A DNA stretch of 64,000 bases, taken from the NCBI RefSeq assembly GCF_030403745.1, contig NZ_JAQMWP010000008.1, positions 372,001-436,000 on the forward strand. Reading direction: 5' to 3'. This DNA is from Streptomyces sp. S.PB5. GTDB taxonomy: Bacteria; Actinomycetota; Actinomycetes; Streptomycetales; Streptomycetaceae. Under the pieces are notes generated by a model that saw nothing but the letters and a program-made list of their open reading frames with translations, did no database searches and was not told where the DNA came from. Position numbers and translations under genes: made by a program. Of the stretch, positions 1 to 8,588 are shown piece by piece. The stretch's first letter is position 1; each line of letters opens with the position of its first letter.

Positions 1-905
1 CCACGCTTCGTTTGGCTCTGGACGCCCTGTCGACGCTGCTGAACGGTTCCCCCGCCGGCGCACGCACGGCACGGCGCAAGAGAGCGTGCCTCAGCGACGT
101 CTTGGGACTCGCGGTCGAGCGGCGCTACTTCAGCGTTCCGGTCAACCCGCTGTCCACCGTGAAGTGGTCGGCGCCGAAGTCGACCGAAGAGGTTGACCCG
201 GCGAGCGTCGCCAACCCTCGTCAGGTGCGGGCCCTGCTTGAGGGCGTACGAGCGCAGGGTGAGCGGGGTGCTCACCTTGAGGCCTTCTTCGGGTGCCTGT
301 ACTACGCCGCCATGCGTCCTGCGGAAGCGGTTGGACTGACCGCGTCCCAATGCCACTTGCCCAAGCGAGGATGGGGCAAGCTGACCCTTCGCGGCGGGAT
401 CGTCCACGCCGGCCGCGACTGGACGGACGACGGTCGGGCCCACCAAGACCGGCACCTCAAGGCGCGAGCACAGCGAGACTCGCGCTTGGTGCCCATCCCT
501 CCCCACTTCGTCGCGATGCTCCGTTGGCACATCGAGCGCTACGGCACGGCTCCGGACGGACGCCTGTTCCGCACGAACCGTGGTGGTGTGATTCAGGACA
601 CGGGATACGGCGAGGTGTGGGCCGCCGCGCGAGCCGATGCGCTGACTCCGGAACAGGAAGCGTCGCCGCTCGCCCGGCGCCCGTACGACCTTCGATGCGC
701 CGGGGTCTCGTTCTGGCTCTACAGCGGAGTCGACCCGATGGAGGTGGCGCGCCGCGCCGGACACTCGGTCGCCGTGCTGTTGCGCGTCTACGCGAAGGTT
801 CTGGCTCAAGCCCAGGAGCGAGCGAATCGCCAGATTGAGGCTGGCCTGCGGGAATGGGACGGAACCGACCTCTCCCCCGGGGGACGCCTGGGGGACACAC
901 GCTGA
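1..905 (+). CDS. int: Tyrosine recombinase/integrase, 5'-partial (left window edge)
   Basis: Site-specific recombinase that would integrate and excise a mobile element. The reading frame is open to the left edge, so the true start lies outside; the TTG at 12 is only the first usable in-frame start. Numbering from that TTG, the catalytic set is visible: Arg102 in MRPAEAVGL, a basic loop around Lys150, box II YDLRC with Arg228, Gly-His at 250-251 and the nucleophile Tyr260 in VYAKVL. Box II is odd: the usual HxxRH or YxLRH is YDLRC, so Cys229 replaces the commonly conserved second histidine. The gene ends 134 bp from the 3' end of tRNA-Tyr and points toward it, the usual arrangement of an integrase beside its attachment site. 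Family certain; the element itself lies off the window. Confidence 0.9.
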   Translation, partial: TLRLALDALSTLLNGSPAGARTARRKRACLSDVLGLAVERRYFSVPVNPLSTVKWSAPKSTEEVDPASVANPRQVRALLEGVRAQGERGAHLEAFFGCLYYAAMRPAEAVGLTASQCHLPKRGWGKLTLRGGIVHAGRDWTDDGRAHQDRHLKARAQRDSRLVPIPPHFVAMLRWHIERYGTAPDGRLFRTNRGGVIQDTGYGEVWAAARADALTPEQEASPLARRPYDLRCAGVSFWLYSGVDPMEVARRAGHSVAVLLRVYAKVLAQAQERANRQIEAGLREWDGTDLSPGGRLGDTR

Positions 906-988
906 TCAGGGCTGGTACGCACCCGAGACTAGGTGAGACAAGCCACACATTTCGACCCGCGTTCGAGTGACGCCGTTCGAATATGAAG

Positions 989-1030
989 AGACCCCCTCCA
1001 TACTGCGTTTCCGCAGTTCGGAGGGGGTCT
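989..1030 (-). terminator. Hairpin terminator downstream of tRNA-Tyr
   Basis: Arms 989-999 and 1020-1030 (AGACCCCCTCC / GGAGGGGGTCT) pair perfectly. A second perfect stem, ACTGCG/CGCAGT (1002-1007 and 1012-1017), sits inside with a four-base loop. It starts 10 bp beyond the tRNA 3' end on the minus strand and is followed by a modestly T-rich run, so it most likely ends the tRNA transcript. It also lies between integrase and tRNA, so it may form part of the attachment region. Confidence 0.75.
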
Positions 1031-1039
1031 TCCCCAGTG

Positions 1040-1121
1040 TGGCGGCGCCAGGATTCGAACCTGGGAAGGCTGAGCCGGCAGATTTACAGTCTGCTCCCTT
1101 TGGCCGCTCGGGCACACCGCC
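1040..1121 (-). tRNA. tRNA-Tyr (anticodon GTA)
   Basis: Read on the minus strand, the gene folds as a class II tRNA with a long variable arm. The acceptor stem is GGCGGTG paired with CGCCGCC, with discriminator A at 1040. The anticodon stem GCAGA/TCTGC encloses CTGTAAA, giving anticodon GTA (plus-strand bases 1085-1087), and the T-arm contains GGTTCGAATCC. The 82-nt length fits bacterial tRNA-Tyr. The CCA end is not encoded; genomic bases after the discriminator are CAC. The 3' end faces the integrase gene, and the tRNA appears intact, as expected when an element restores the tRNA on insertion. Confidence 0.96.
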
Positions 1122-1347
1122 GGGGTTCGCTGCCCTTCGAACCGCTTTTCGGCGGTGCTCCGTGGCAACGACGTAAACAATACCCGATGGAGAGGGGTGC
1201 TTCGCCACCCGATTGATCAGCGCTCGGGCGACGCGGGGTGGCTAGGCTTGTCCGGATGCGGCCCGGGACCTACGCCGGGCTCGGCGGCCGCCTCACGTAC
1301 GCCGATACGCAGCCCGAAACGCACCCCGATACAAGGAGCCACAGGAC

Positions 1348-1836
1348 ATGGCCGACTCCAGTTTCGACATCGTCTCGAAGGTCGAGCGGCAGGAGGTCGA
1401 CAACGCCCTCAACCAGGCCGCCAAGGAGATCTCGCAGCGCTACGACTTCAAGGGCGTGGGCGCCTCGATCTCGTGGTCCGGTGACAAGATCCTGATGGAG
1501 GCGAACTCCGAGGACCGGGTGAAGGCTGTCCTCGACGTCTTCCAGTCCAAGCTGATCAAGCGCGGGATCTCGCTCAAGGCCCTGGACGCCGGTGAGCCGC
1601 AGCTGTCCGGCAAGGAGTACAAGATCTTCGCGTCGATCGAGGAGGGCATCTCCCAGGAGAACGCGAAGAAGGTGGCGAAGATCATCCGTGACGAGGGCCC
1701 CAAGGGCGTGAAGGCTCAGGTCCAGGGCGACGAGCTGCGCGTCAGCTCCAAGAGCCGCGACGACCTGCAGGCCGTCATCGCCCTCCTGAAGGGCAAGGAC
1801 TTCGACTTCGCCGTCCAGTTTGTCAACTACCGGTGA
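1348..1836 (+). CDS. yajQ: YajQ family cyclic di-GMP-binding protein
   Basis: A 162-residue cytoplasmic protein of the YajQ (former UPF0234) family, which binds nucleotides; some members are c-di-GMP receptors that act through transcription factors. The N-terminus [20 protein letters not shown] and the central RYDFKG segment are family hallmarks, and the length is standard. The protein is two ferredoxin-like folds with no membrane segment. The ATG at 1348 is preceded by AAGGAGCC at a suitable distance. The gene stands alone, followed by a strong bidirectional terminator. The target in Streptomyces is not evident from the sequence. Confidence 0.93.
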   Translation: MADSSFDIVSKVERQEVDNALNQAAKEISQRYDFKGVGASISWSGDKILMEANSEDRVKAVLDVFQSKLIKRGISLKALDAGEPQLSGKEYKIFASIEEGISQENAKKVAKIIRDEGPKGVKAQVQGDELRVSSKSRDDLQAVIALLKGKDFDFAVQFVNYR

Positions 1837-1873
1837 GCGACGTCTGATCGGCGCCGCAGAGGGCGGTACGAGG

Positions 1874-1904
1874 AAGGGTGGGCACCTGGCCGGTGCCCAC
1901 CCTT
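1874..1904. terminator. Bidirectional terminator between yajQ and the GlsB/YeaQ gene
   Basis: A perfect 13-bp stem (1874-1886, AAGGGTGGGCACC, with 1892-1904) encloses a five-base loop. The arms begin AA and end TT, so the hairpin works in either direction. It lies between two convergent genes. Confidence 0.85.
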
Positions 1905-1935
1905 CTCGCCTGCTGGCTGCGGTTCGGGGGTGTGC

Positions 1936-2202
1936 TCAGTTGCGCGAGTTGCCGAACAGGATGCGGTAGCCGATCAGGAGGACCAGTGCGCCCCCGATCG
2001 CGGCCGCCCAGGTGGTGCCGTCGTAGAAGTCCTTGGTGATCGAGTGGTCCAGCCAGCGGGCCGAGATCCAGCCGCCGATGAACGCGCCCGCGATGCCGAT
2101 GAAGGTCGTACCGATGAAGCCGCCCGGGTCACGGCCCGGCAGCAGGAACTTGGCGATGGCCCCGGCCAGAAGCCCCAGGATGACCCAACCGATGATGCTC
2201 AT
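1936..2202 (-). CDS. GlsB/YeaQ/YmgE family (transglycosylase-associated) membrane protein
   Basis: An 88-residue integral membrane protein. The N-terminus MSIIGWVILGLLAGAIAKFL, the GRDPGGFIGT loop and a glycine-rich second and third helix match the GlsB/YeaQ family of small stress-associated membrane proteins. Three membrane spans are visible, at about residues 3-20, 28-47 and 65-82. The frame stays open upstream of 2202, but the ATG at 2202 gives the normal family start. Monocistronic and convergent with yajQ. The precise function of the family is unknown. Confidence 0.88.
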   Translation of the reverse strand: MSIIGWVILGLLAGAIAKFLLPGRDPGGFIGTTFIGIAGAFIGGWISARWLDHSITKDFYDGTTWAAAIGGALVLLIGYRILFGNSRN

Positions 2203-2399
2203 GCCCTGAACCTGCCCTTCCGCACTGTGGCCACGCCGTTCCGATGCTGTGACTTCGGTTCCGGCGGCTGTGCGCTCTTGGGTTGTGCATGGCGCGTTCG
2301 TGCCATCGCGCCTTTGCGGCAGCGTGCGTTCGTGCCCTGTTGCCCAGAAGGACGTCAGAGGTGCACCGGCCGGTTGCACTGATCAGTAAGGTGCGGCGC

Positions 2400-3650
2400 A
2401 TGACACCTTCCGGCTCCGCCTCCGAACTTCGACGCACCCTGGGCCTGGGCGACGCCGTCGTCATCGGGCTCGGCTCGATGGTCGGGGCCGGCATCTTCGC
2501 CGCCCTGGGACCCGCGGCACGCGCGGCCGGGTCCGGGTTGCTGATCGGGCTCGCGCTCGCCGCCTTGGTCGCCTACTGCAACGCCTCCTCCTCGGCCCGG
2601 CTGGCCGCGCTGTACCCGGCCTCGGGCGGCACGTACGTATACGGGCGCGAGCGGCTCGGGCCGTTCTGGGGTTACCTTGCGGGCTGGTCGTTCGTGGTCG
2701 GGAAGACGGCCTCCTGTGCGGCGATGGCGCTCACCGTGGGCGCGTACGTCTGGCCGGAGCAGGCGCACGCCGTGGCCGTCGCGGCCGTCGTCGCGCTGAC
2801 CGCGGTGAACTACGGCGGCATCCAGAAGTCCGCCTGGCTGACGCGGGCGATCGTGTCGGTCGTACTGGCTGTCCTCGCTTCCGTGGTGGTCGTGTGCCTG
2901 GGCTCCGGGGCGTCCGATGCCGGGCGGCTGGACAGTGGTGCCTCTGGGGGTGTGGGCGGGGTGCTGCAGGCCGCCGGTCTGCTGTTCTTCGCGTTCGCCG
3001 GATACGCGCGGATCGCGACCCTCGGGGAGGAGGTACGGGATCCCGCGCGCACGATCCCGCGAGCGATCCCGCTCGCTCTGGGCATCGCGCTGGGCGTGTA
3101 CGCGTGTGTGGCGGTGGCTGTCCTTTCGGTGCTGGGGGCGGAGGATCTCGGGCGGGCGACCGCACCACTGGCCGACGCCGTGCGGGCGGCCGGGGTGCCG
3201 GGGCTGGTGCCGGTGGTGCGGGTCGGTGCGGCCGTGGCCGCGCTGGGCTCACTGTTGGCCCTGATTCTGGGCGTCTCGCGGACGACGTTGGCCATGGCTC
3301 GTGACCGGCATCTGCCGGGCACGCTGGCTGCCGTGCATCCGCGCTTCCAGGTGCCGCACCGGGCGGAGCTGGCCGTCGGCGCGGTGGTCGCGGTCCTCGC
3401 CGCCACGGTGGATGTGCGGGGCGCGATCGGGTTCTCCTCCTTCGGTGTGCTGGCGTACTACGCGGTGGCCAACGCCTCGGCATGGACGCTGAGTTCGGCT
3501 CCGGCGGCGCGGGTGGTGCCGGCGGTGGGGCTCCTCGGGTGCGTGGTGCTGGCGTTCGCGCTGCCGGGGGTCTCGGTGATTGTGGGCGCGGGTGTGCTGG
3601 CGGTGGGGGTGCTGGCGTACGGCGTACGGCGGTGGGTGGCGGCGCGGTGA
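2400..3650 (+). CDS. APC-superfamily amino acid permease
   Basis: A 416-residue transporter. The first helix contains GLGDAVVIGLGSMVGAGIF, the characteristic APC unwound helix 1 that contacts substrate amino and carboxyl groups, and the loop after helix 2 has YPASGGTYVYGRERLGP. About 12 hydrophobic segments follow. The EEVRDPARTIPRAI motif after helix 6 and the MARDRHLPGTLAAVHPRFQVPHRA loop are typical of APA-type permeases. The ATG at 2400 follows AAGGTG and places the start just before helix 1; longer upstream frames are unlikely. Neighbours are unrelated, so the substrate cannot be assigned; a cationic or small neutral amino acid is plausible from family membership alone. Confidence 0.9.
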   Translation: MTPSGSASELRRTLGLGDAVVIGLGSMVGAGIFAALGPAARAAGSGLLIGLALAALVAYCNASSSARLAALYPASGGTYVYGRERLGPFWGYLAGWSFVVGKTASCAAMALTVGAYVWPEQAHAVAVAAVVALTAVNYGGIQKSAWLTRAIVSVVLAVLASVVVVCLGSGASDAGRLDSGASGGVGGVLQAAGLLFFAFAGYARIATLGEEVRDPARTIPRAIPLALGIALGVYACVAVAVLSVLGAEDLGRATAPLADAVRAAGVPGLVPVVRVGAAVAALGSLLALILGVSRTTLAMARDRHLPGTLAAVHPRFQVPHRAELAVGAVVAVLAATVDVRGAIGFSSFGVLAYYAVANASAWTLSSAPAARVVPAVGLLGCVVLAFALPGVSVIVGAGVLAVGVLAYGVRRWVAAR

Positions 3651-4013
3651 GGCGGCCCGCGGCGATCTGCGGTCGCCCGGCAGGCGGCGCCGACTAGTGG
3701 AGCGGCGCCTTCCACGACAGACGCCGCGTCCCCGTCAGGCTGTGCGGATGCCCGGCCCGGCGAGTGCCCCGTCGGGTATGGGAGTACGGCTCGGACGAAT
3801 CCGGTCGTGCGGCTCGGGTGGTGTGTGGGCCCACAGGCGGGCGCTGCGGATCTCGGTCTCCCCCTGTGCCCGCACCTGCTTGTTCGCGGTCATGAGTTCA
3901 TGATGCAGGCCCGCACCGACAACGGTGCGGGCCTGTGGACAACCTCGGGGCTGTGGAAAACCCAGCGCCTTCAGGACCGATTCCGGAACGGCTCCGGACC
4001 AACTCCGGAACGG
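3651..4013. other. Intergenic region between convergent genes
   Basis: No gene is supportable in these 363 bases. Apart from the terminator at 3906-3935, I see no repeat, RNA or promoter of note. Long frames here lack ribosome sites and continue antisense into the htpX locus. Confidence 0.6.
3906..3935. terminator. Bidirectional terminator between permease and YccF/htpX operon
   Basis: A perfect 13-bp stem, CAGGCCCGCACCG (3906-3918) with its complement at 3923-3935, and a four-base loop ACAA. Convergent position, 78 bp past the YccF stop. Confidence 0.85.
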
Positions 4014-4409
4014 CTACCAGCGCGACGAGAACGGCTGGTCGGTCGATACGATCTCGCGGCCCAGGGGGAGCAGCGAGACCGGGATCAGCTTGAAGTTGGC
4101 GATGCCGAACGGGATGCCGATGATCGTGACGCACAGGGCGATGCCGGTGACGATGTGGGCCAGCGCCAGCCACCAGCCCGCGAGGATCAGCCACAGGACG
4201 TTGCCGATGCAGGAGGGGGCTCCGGCGTCACGGCGTTCGACCGTGGTGTACCCGAAGGGCCACAGGGCGTAGACGCCGATACGGAAGGCAGCGATGCCGA
4301 AGGGGATGCCGATGATCGTGATGCAGAGCAGTACCCCGGCGAGCAGATAGCCGAGGAACAGCCAGAAGCCGCTGAGGACGAGCCATATGACGTTCAGGAT
4401 TGTCTTCAC
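4014..4409 (-). CDS. YccF domain-containing inner membrane protein
   Basis: A 131-residue membrane protein built of two copies of the YccF domain (PF03733). [20 protein letters not shown]...[14 protein letters not shown] recurs as [20 protein letters not shown]...[14 protein letters not shown] about 67 residues later. Four membrane spans are expected, and IIGIPFGIA is the signature. The GTG start at 4409 overlaps the htpX TGA in a GTGA junction, so translation is probably coupled to htpX. The biochemical role of YccF is unknown; pairing with a membrane-quality-control protease suggests envelope homeostasis (inference). Confidence 0.88.
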   Translation of the reverse strand: MKTILNVIWLVLSGFWLFLGYLLAGVLLCITIIGIPFGIAAFRIGVYALWPFGYTTVERRDAGAPSCIGNVLWLILAGWWLALAHIVTGIALCVTIIGIPFGIANFKLIPVSLLPLGREIVSTDQPFSSRW

Positions 4410-5269
4410 TGGTGGCGACCTGCCATCTTCTCGAGGCGAGCAATGCGCTCCGCCATCGGCGGGTGCGTGGAGAACATTTTCGAGAGTCCCTGGCCCGGAC
4501 GGAAGGGGTTCGCGATCATCATGTGGCTCGCGGTCTCGATACGGGGCTCCGGGGGCAGCGGAAGCTGCTTGGTGCCCGACTCGAGCTTGCGCAGCGCGCT
4601 GGCCAGGGCCAGGGGGTCCCCGGTGAGCTGGGCGCCGGACGCGTCGGCCTCGTACTCCCGGGAGCGGCTGATGGCCAGTTGGATGAGAGTCGCGGCGAGG
4701 GGGCCCAGGATCATGATCATCAGCATGCCGAGGATGCCGGGGCCGTCGTCGTCGTTGGAACGGCCGATGGGGATCAGCCAGGCGAAGTTGACCAGGAACA
4801 TGATCACCGAGGCGAGGGCGCCGGCGACCGACGAGATCAGGATGTCGCGGTTGTAGACGTGGCTGAGCTCGTGGCCGATGACGCCGCGCAGTTCGCGCTC
4901 GTCGAGGATGCGCAGGATGCCCTCGGTGCAGCACACGGCCGCGTTGCGCGGGTTGCGGCCCGTCGCGAACGCGTTCGGCGCCTCCGTCGGGGAGATGTAC
5001 AGGCGCGGCATGGGCTGGCGGGCCTGTGTGGAGAGTTCGCGGACCATGCGGTACAGCGCGGGGGCCTCGAACTCGCTCACCGGGCGCGCGCGCATCGCGC
5101 GTAGCGCGAGTTTGTCGCTGTTCCAGTACGCGTACGCGTTGGTCCCCAGGGCGATCAGGACCGCGACGACGAGCCCCATACGGCCGAAGAAGCTGCCGAT
5201 GACGATGATGAGTGCCGACAGTCCTCCGAGGAGTACTGCGGTCCTGAGCCCGTTGTGCCGGCGGTGCAC
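4406..5269 (-). CDS. htpX: HtpX family membrane zinc metalloprotease
   Basis: A 287-residue M48B endopeptidase that degrades misfolded membrane proteins. Two N-terminal spans (about residues 11-48) precede the catalytic domain. The zinc site is HELSH at 133-137 and the third ligand lies in the EYEADASGA segment. Two further hydrophobic stretches follow the active site, as in E. coli HtpX. The ATG at 5269 gives the normal family N-terminus. It is first in a two-gene operon with the YccF gene. The 185 bases between nuoN2 and htpX hold its promoter, with no obvious heat-shock operator that I can recognise. Confidence 0.95.
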   Translation of the reverse strand: MHRRHNGLRTAVLLGGLSALIIVIGSFFGRMGLVVAVLIALGTNAYAYWNSDKLALRAMRARPVSEFEAPALYRMVRELSTQARQPMPRLYISPTEAPNAFATGRNPRNAAVCCTEGILRILDERELRGVIGHELSHVYNRDILISSVAGALASVIMFLVNFAWLIPIGRSNDDDGPGILGMLMIMILGPLAATLIQLAISRSREYEADASGAQLTGDPLALASALRKLESGTKQLPLPPEPRIETASHMMIANPFRPGQGLSKMFSTHPPMAERIARLEKMAGRHQ

Positions 5270-5454
5270 GGTACGCCCTCCAAGTCGTGCAGCAGGGGAA
5301 CCCTTTGCTTGGTTGATCTGCGGTCCTACTGGTGTCTTTTCCAGTGGACCCTCCCGTACTGGTCAACGCCAGGCGAGAGCGGCTAGTTCCCTTGTGCGTG
5401 CGTGGGCGGGCGTGCGCCGTCCGGGTGAGGGCGCCCAGATCTTCGGCGGTGGGC

Positions 5455-6987
5455 TCAGAAGAGGCCGGTGTCGGTGAAGCGCAGGATCAGCTGGGGAGCG
5501 CCCGAGAGGGCGATGCCGAGGACGCCGGTGAGGGCGATCGCCGCGGTGAGGGGGACCGGGATGCGATGCCGCGCGGGTTCGCCCTCAGGGGCGCGGAACA
5601 GCAGGGCCGTCCACTGGAGGTAGTAGAACAGCGCGATCACGACGTTGACCGCCATGACCACGGCCAGCCAGCCGAGGCCCGCGTCGACGGCCGCGGAGAA
5701 GACGGTGACCTTCGCGAAGAGGCCGATGATGCCCGGCGGCAGTCCGGCGAGGCAGAGCAGGAAGAAGGCCAGCAGCAGGGCGGCCAGGGGATTCGTGGCG
5801 TACAGGCCGCGGTAGTCGGTGAGGCGGTTGAGGGCTCTTGTCCGGCCCACCAATGCGGCTACCGCGAAGGCGCCGAGGTTCACGGCGGCGTACATGAGCG
5901 CGTAGGCGACGGTGGAGCCGATGGAACGTTCGGCGTCGTCGGAGTACGCGGCTGCGGCGATCGGCACCAGGAGGTAGCCGGCCTGGCCGACGGAGGACCA
6001 GGCGAGCAGGCGTACGGCGCTGTACGCGCGCGTGGGTTGCTGTCGGAGGGCGCCGACATTGCCGACGGTCATGGTGAGGGCGGCCAGCGCGGCGAGCGCC
6101 GGGCCCCAGACCTCGGCGTACGACGGGAGGGCGACGACCGTGACGAGGATGAGGCCGGAGAAGCCGACCGCCTTGCCGACGACCGACAGATAGGCGGCGA
6201 TCGGGAGAGGCGCGCCTACGTAGGTGTCCGGGACCCAGAAGTGGAAGGGCACGGCGGCCGTCTTGAAGGCGAAGCCGATGAGGGTGAGGACGACGCCGGT
6301 CTGGGCGAGGGTGTAGAGCTGGCCGTCGACGTTCTGGATGCGGTCGGCGATCTGGGTGAGGTAGAGGGTGCCGGTGGTGGCGTACACGAAGCTGATGCCC
6401 ATGAGGCTGACCGCGGTCGCGGTGACCGAGGACAGGAAGAACTTCAGGGCCGCTTCGGAGGACTTGCGGTCGCCCTGGCGCAGGCCGACGAGGGCGAAGG
6501 CGGGCAGGGAGGCGACCTCCAGGGCGACGATGAGGGTGGCCAGGTCGCGGGAGGCGGGCAGGAGGGCGGCGCCTGCGGCGGAGGAGAGCAGCAGGAACCA
6601 GTACTCCCCTTCGGGGAGTCCCTTGTCGGCGTCCTTGAGGGCAGTGACCGACAGGAGGGCTGCGAGTAGTGCTCCCCCGAGCACCAGGAGCTGGAGGACG
6701 AGGGTGAAGCGGTCCGCCGTATAGCTGCAGACGTCGGGGGCGCCGGTCTGACAGAAGGTGGCCCGGTCGCCGTCCAGGAGGGGCAGCAGCATCGCTGTGG
6801 AGGCGGCCAGGCCCGCGACGGACAGCCAGCCGAGGAGCGCCTTCTTGTGGTCGCCGACGAACAGGTCCGCGACGAGGACCACGAGTCCGACTACCGCCGC
6901 GATGGTGGGCGGCGCGATGGCGAGCCAGTCGACGGACTGGACGAGGTTCGCGGCCAGCGGCTGGGCCGCGGCGGCCAGGGCGCTCAT
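5455..6987 (-). CDS. nuoN2: NADH-quinone oxidoreductase subunit N, second copy
   Basis: A 510-residue antiporter-like subunit of the complex I membrane arm, with about 14 spans. The Mrp/Nuo signature is seen in the segments FAFKTAAVPFHFWVPDTY and LLAWSSVGQAGYLLVP. The conserved helix-5 Glu lies in LIVALEVASLPAFALVGLR. The ATG at 6987 overlaps the nuoM2 stop in an ATGA junction; much longer upstream frames are out-of-frame shadows of nuoM2. Last gene of the reduced nuo operon. It is about 40 residues shorter than the second NuoN at the right of the window and clearly divergent from it. Confidence 0.94.
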   Translation of the reverse strand: MSALAAAAQPLAANLVQSVDWLAIAPPTIAAVVGLVVLVADLFVGDHKKALLGWLSVAGLAASTAMLLPLLDGDRATFCQTGAPDVCSYTADRFTLVLQLLVLGGALLAALLSVTALKDADKGLPEGEYWFLLLSSAAGAALLPASRDLATLIVALEVASLPAFALVGLRQGDRKSSEAALKFFLSSVTATAVSLMGISFVYATTGTLYLTQIADRIQNVDGQLYTLAQTGVVLTLIGFAFKTAAVPFHFWVPDTYVGAPLPIAAYLSVVGKAVGFSGLILVTVVALPSYAEVWGPALAALAALTMTVGNVGALRQQPTRAYSAVRLLAWSSVGQAGYLLVPIAAAAYSDDAERSIGSTVAYALMYAAVNLGAFAVAALVGRTRALNRLTDYRGLYATNPLAALLLAFFLLCLAGLPPGIIGLFAKVTVFSAAVDAGLGWLAVVMAVNVVIALFYYLQWTALLFRAPEGEPARHRIPVPLTAAIALTGVLGIALSGAPQLILRFTDTGLF

Positions 6988-8582
6988 CGGGTGCCTCCTG
7001 CGAGGAGCTGCTGTACGGCCGGGTCGGTCAGGCCGAGGAGGGCCTTCGGCCACAGGCCGGCTACGACGGTGAGGGCGACGAGCGGTGTCCAGGCGGCGAA
7101 CTCGTACGCGTGGACGTCGGCGAGCTTCGGGGCGTCCTGGGGCACGGCGCCCATGCACACGCGGCGGACCACGACGAGGAGGTACGCGGCCGTCAGGAGG
7201 GTGCCGAAGGCCGCGATCGCCATGAACGTGAGGAACGCCGGGCGGCTGAGCTCGTCGGCGGGGTCGAACGCGCCGAACAGGGCCAGCATCTCGCCCCAGA
7301 ACCCGGCGAGGCCCGGCAGGCCGAGGGAGGCGACCGCGGCGAACGCGAGGAGGCCGCCGAAGCGTGGTGCCTTGCCGTACAGCGCGGCGCCGGTCTGTTC
7401 GGCGAGGGCGTCGAGGTCGGTGGTGCCCGTGCGGTCCTTCAGTGCGCCGACCAGGAAGAACAGCAGGCCGGTGATGAGGCCGTGGGCGATGTTGGCGAAC
7501 AGGGCGCCGTTCACGCCGGTCGGGGTCATCGTGGCGATGCCGAGCAGGACGAAGCCCATGTGGCCGACGGAGGAGTAGGCGATGAGGCGTTTGAGGTCGC
7601 CCTTCGCGCCCTGTTTGGCGAGGGCGAGGCAGGCCAGGGATCCGTAGATGATCCCGACGACGGCGAAGGCGGCGAGGTAGGGCGCGAAGTCGGCGAAGCC
7701 GTCGGGGGCAATCGGCAGAAGAATGCGGACGAACCCGTACGTACCCATCTTCAGCAGGACGCCGGCCAGCAGGACCGAGCCGACGGTCGGCGCAGCGGTG
7801 TGGGCGTCCGGCAGCCAGCTGTGCAGGGGCCACATCGGGGTCTTCACGGCGAGCCCGATCCCGACCGCCAGAACGGCGATGACCTGCACGGATGTGGTCA
7901 GGGACCGGCCGTTGTCAGTGGCGAGTGCCACCATGTCGAAGGTGCCCGCCTTGATCCCGATCAGGAGCAGGCCGAGCAGCATGACCACGGATCCGAGCAG
8001 CGTGTAGAGGATGAACCGCCACGCCGCCTGGGTCCTGCCCTCGCCGCCCCAGCGGGCGATGAGGAAGTACATCGGGATGAGCACCATCTCGAACGCGAGG
8101 AAGAACAGCAGCAGATCGAGGACGGCGAAGGTCGCGAGGGTGCCGGACTCGAGGACCAGCAGCAGTGCGACGAAGGCCTTCGAGGGCGGGTCCGCGGTCC
8201 GCCCCGTCGGCGGCTGATGTTGCTGCTTGAAGTACGAGTAGAGCGCGCAGAGGAAGGTCAGCAGCGCGGTCAGGACCAGAAGGGGGAGAGAGATGCCGTC
8301 GATGCCGAGGTGGATCCGCACATCGAGTGCGGGGATCCAGCTGATGTCGGTCGTGGCCTGCATCTTCGACGGGTGGTCGTGGTCGAAGCCGAGCGTCAGG
8401 ACGATCGCGGCGATGAGAATCACGCCGGTCACGGTCACTCCGTGCCGCAGCACGGCCTGCTCGGGCGACTTCCCCTTCAGTCCCGGCGGGGCCGGCAGGA
8501 GAGCGGCGACGGCGCCGAGGAGCGGGCCGACGACGACGAACGCCAGAAGGAACTGCATCACGGACTCGTTGATATCGATCAC
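6984..8582 (-). CDS. nuoM2: NADH-quinone oxidoreductase subunit M, second copy
   Basis: A 532-residue antiporter-like proton-translocating subunit with 14 predicted spans. The conserved charged residues are visible: Glu in FLAFEMVLIPMYFLI (helix 5), Lys in GLAVKTPMWPLHSWLPDAHT (helix 7) and the LKRLIAYSSVGHMGFV segment with the helix-8 lysine region. The GTG at 8582 lies six bases after the nuoL2 stop; an in-frame ATG eight codons later (before QFLLAF) is an alternative start. It overlaps nuoN2 by four bases. All residues usually needed for proton pumping seem to be present. Confidence 0.94.
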   Translation of the reverse strand: MIDINESVMQFLLAFVVVGPLLGAVAALLPAPPGLKGKSPEQAVLRHGVTVTGVILIAAIVLTLGFDHDHPSKMQATTDISWIPALDVRIHLGIDGISLPLLVLTALLTFLCALYSYFKQQHQPPTGRTADPPSKAFVALLLVLESGTLATFAVLDLLLFFLAFEMVLIPMYFLIARWGGEGRTQAAWRFILYTLLGSVVMLLGLLLIGIKAGTFDMVALATDNGRSLTTSVQVIAVLAVGIGLAVKTPMWPLHSWLPDAHTAAPTVGSVLLAGVLLKMGTYGFVRILLPIAPDGFADFAPYLAAFAVVGIIYGSLACLALAKQGAKGDLKRLIAYSSVGHMGFVLLGIATMTPTGVNGALFANIAHGLITGLLFFLVGALKDRTGTTDLDALAEQTGAALYGKAPRFGGLLAFAAVASLGLPGLAGFWGEMLALFGAFDPADELSRPAFLTFMAIAAFGTLLTAAYLLVVVRRVCMGAVPQDAPKLADVHAYEFAAWTPLVALTVVAGLWPKALLGLTDPAVQQLLAGGTR

Positions 8583-8588
8583 GCCTGC

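Larger units (their letters stand above)
906..1121. other. Probable attachment-site junction (attL/attR) at tRNA-Tyr
   Basis: The interval between the integrase stop and the tRNA-Tyr gene should contain the crossover core of the integrated element. This is inferred from gene order: integrase, then the 3' end of the tRNA facing it. SLP1 of S. coelicolor is known to integrate in a tRNA-Tyr gene. The exact core cannot be read because the other junction, which would carry a repeat of the tRNA 3' end, lies beyond the left edge. Confidence 0.55.

Noticed and set aside
1348-1836. YajQ as part of the integrated element
   Set aside because: It lies beyond the tRNA on the chromosomal side and is a conserved core gene.
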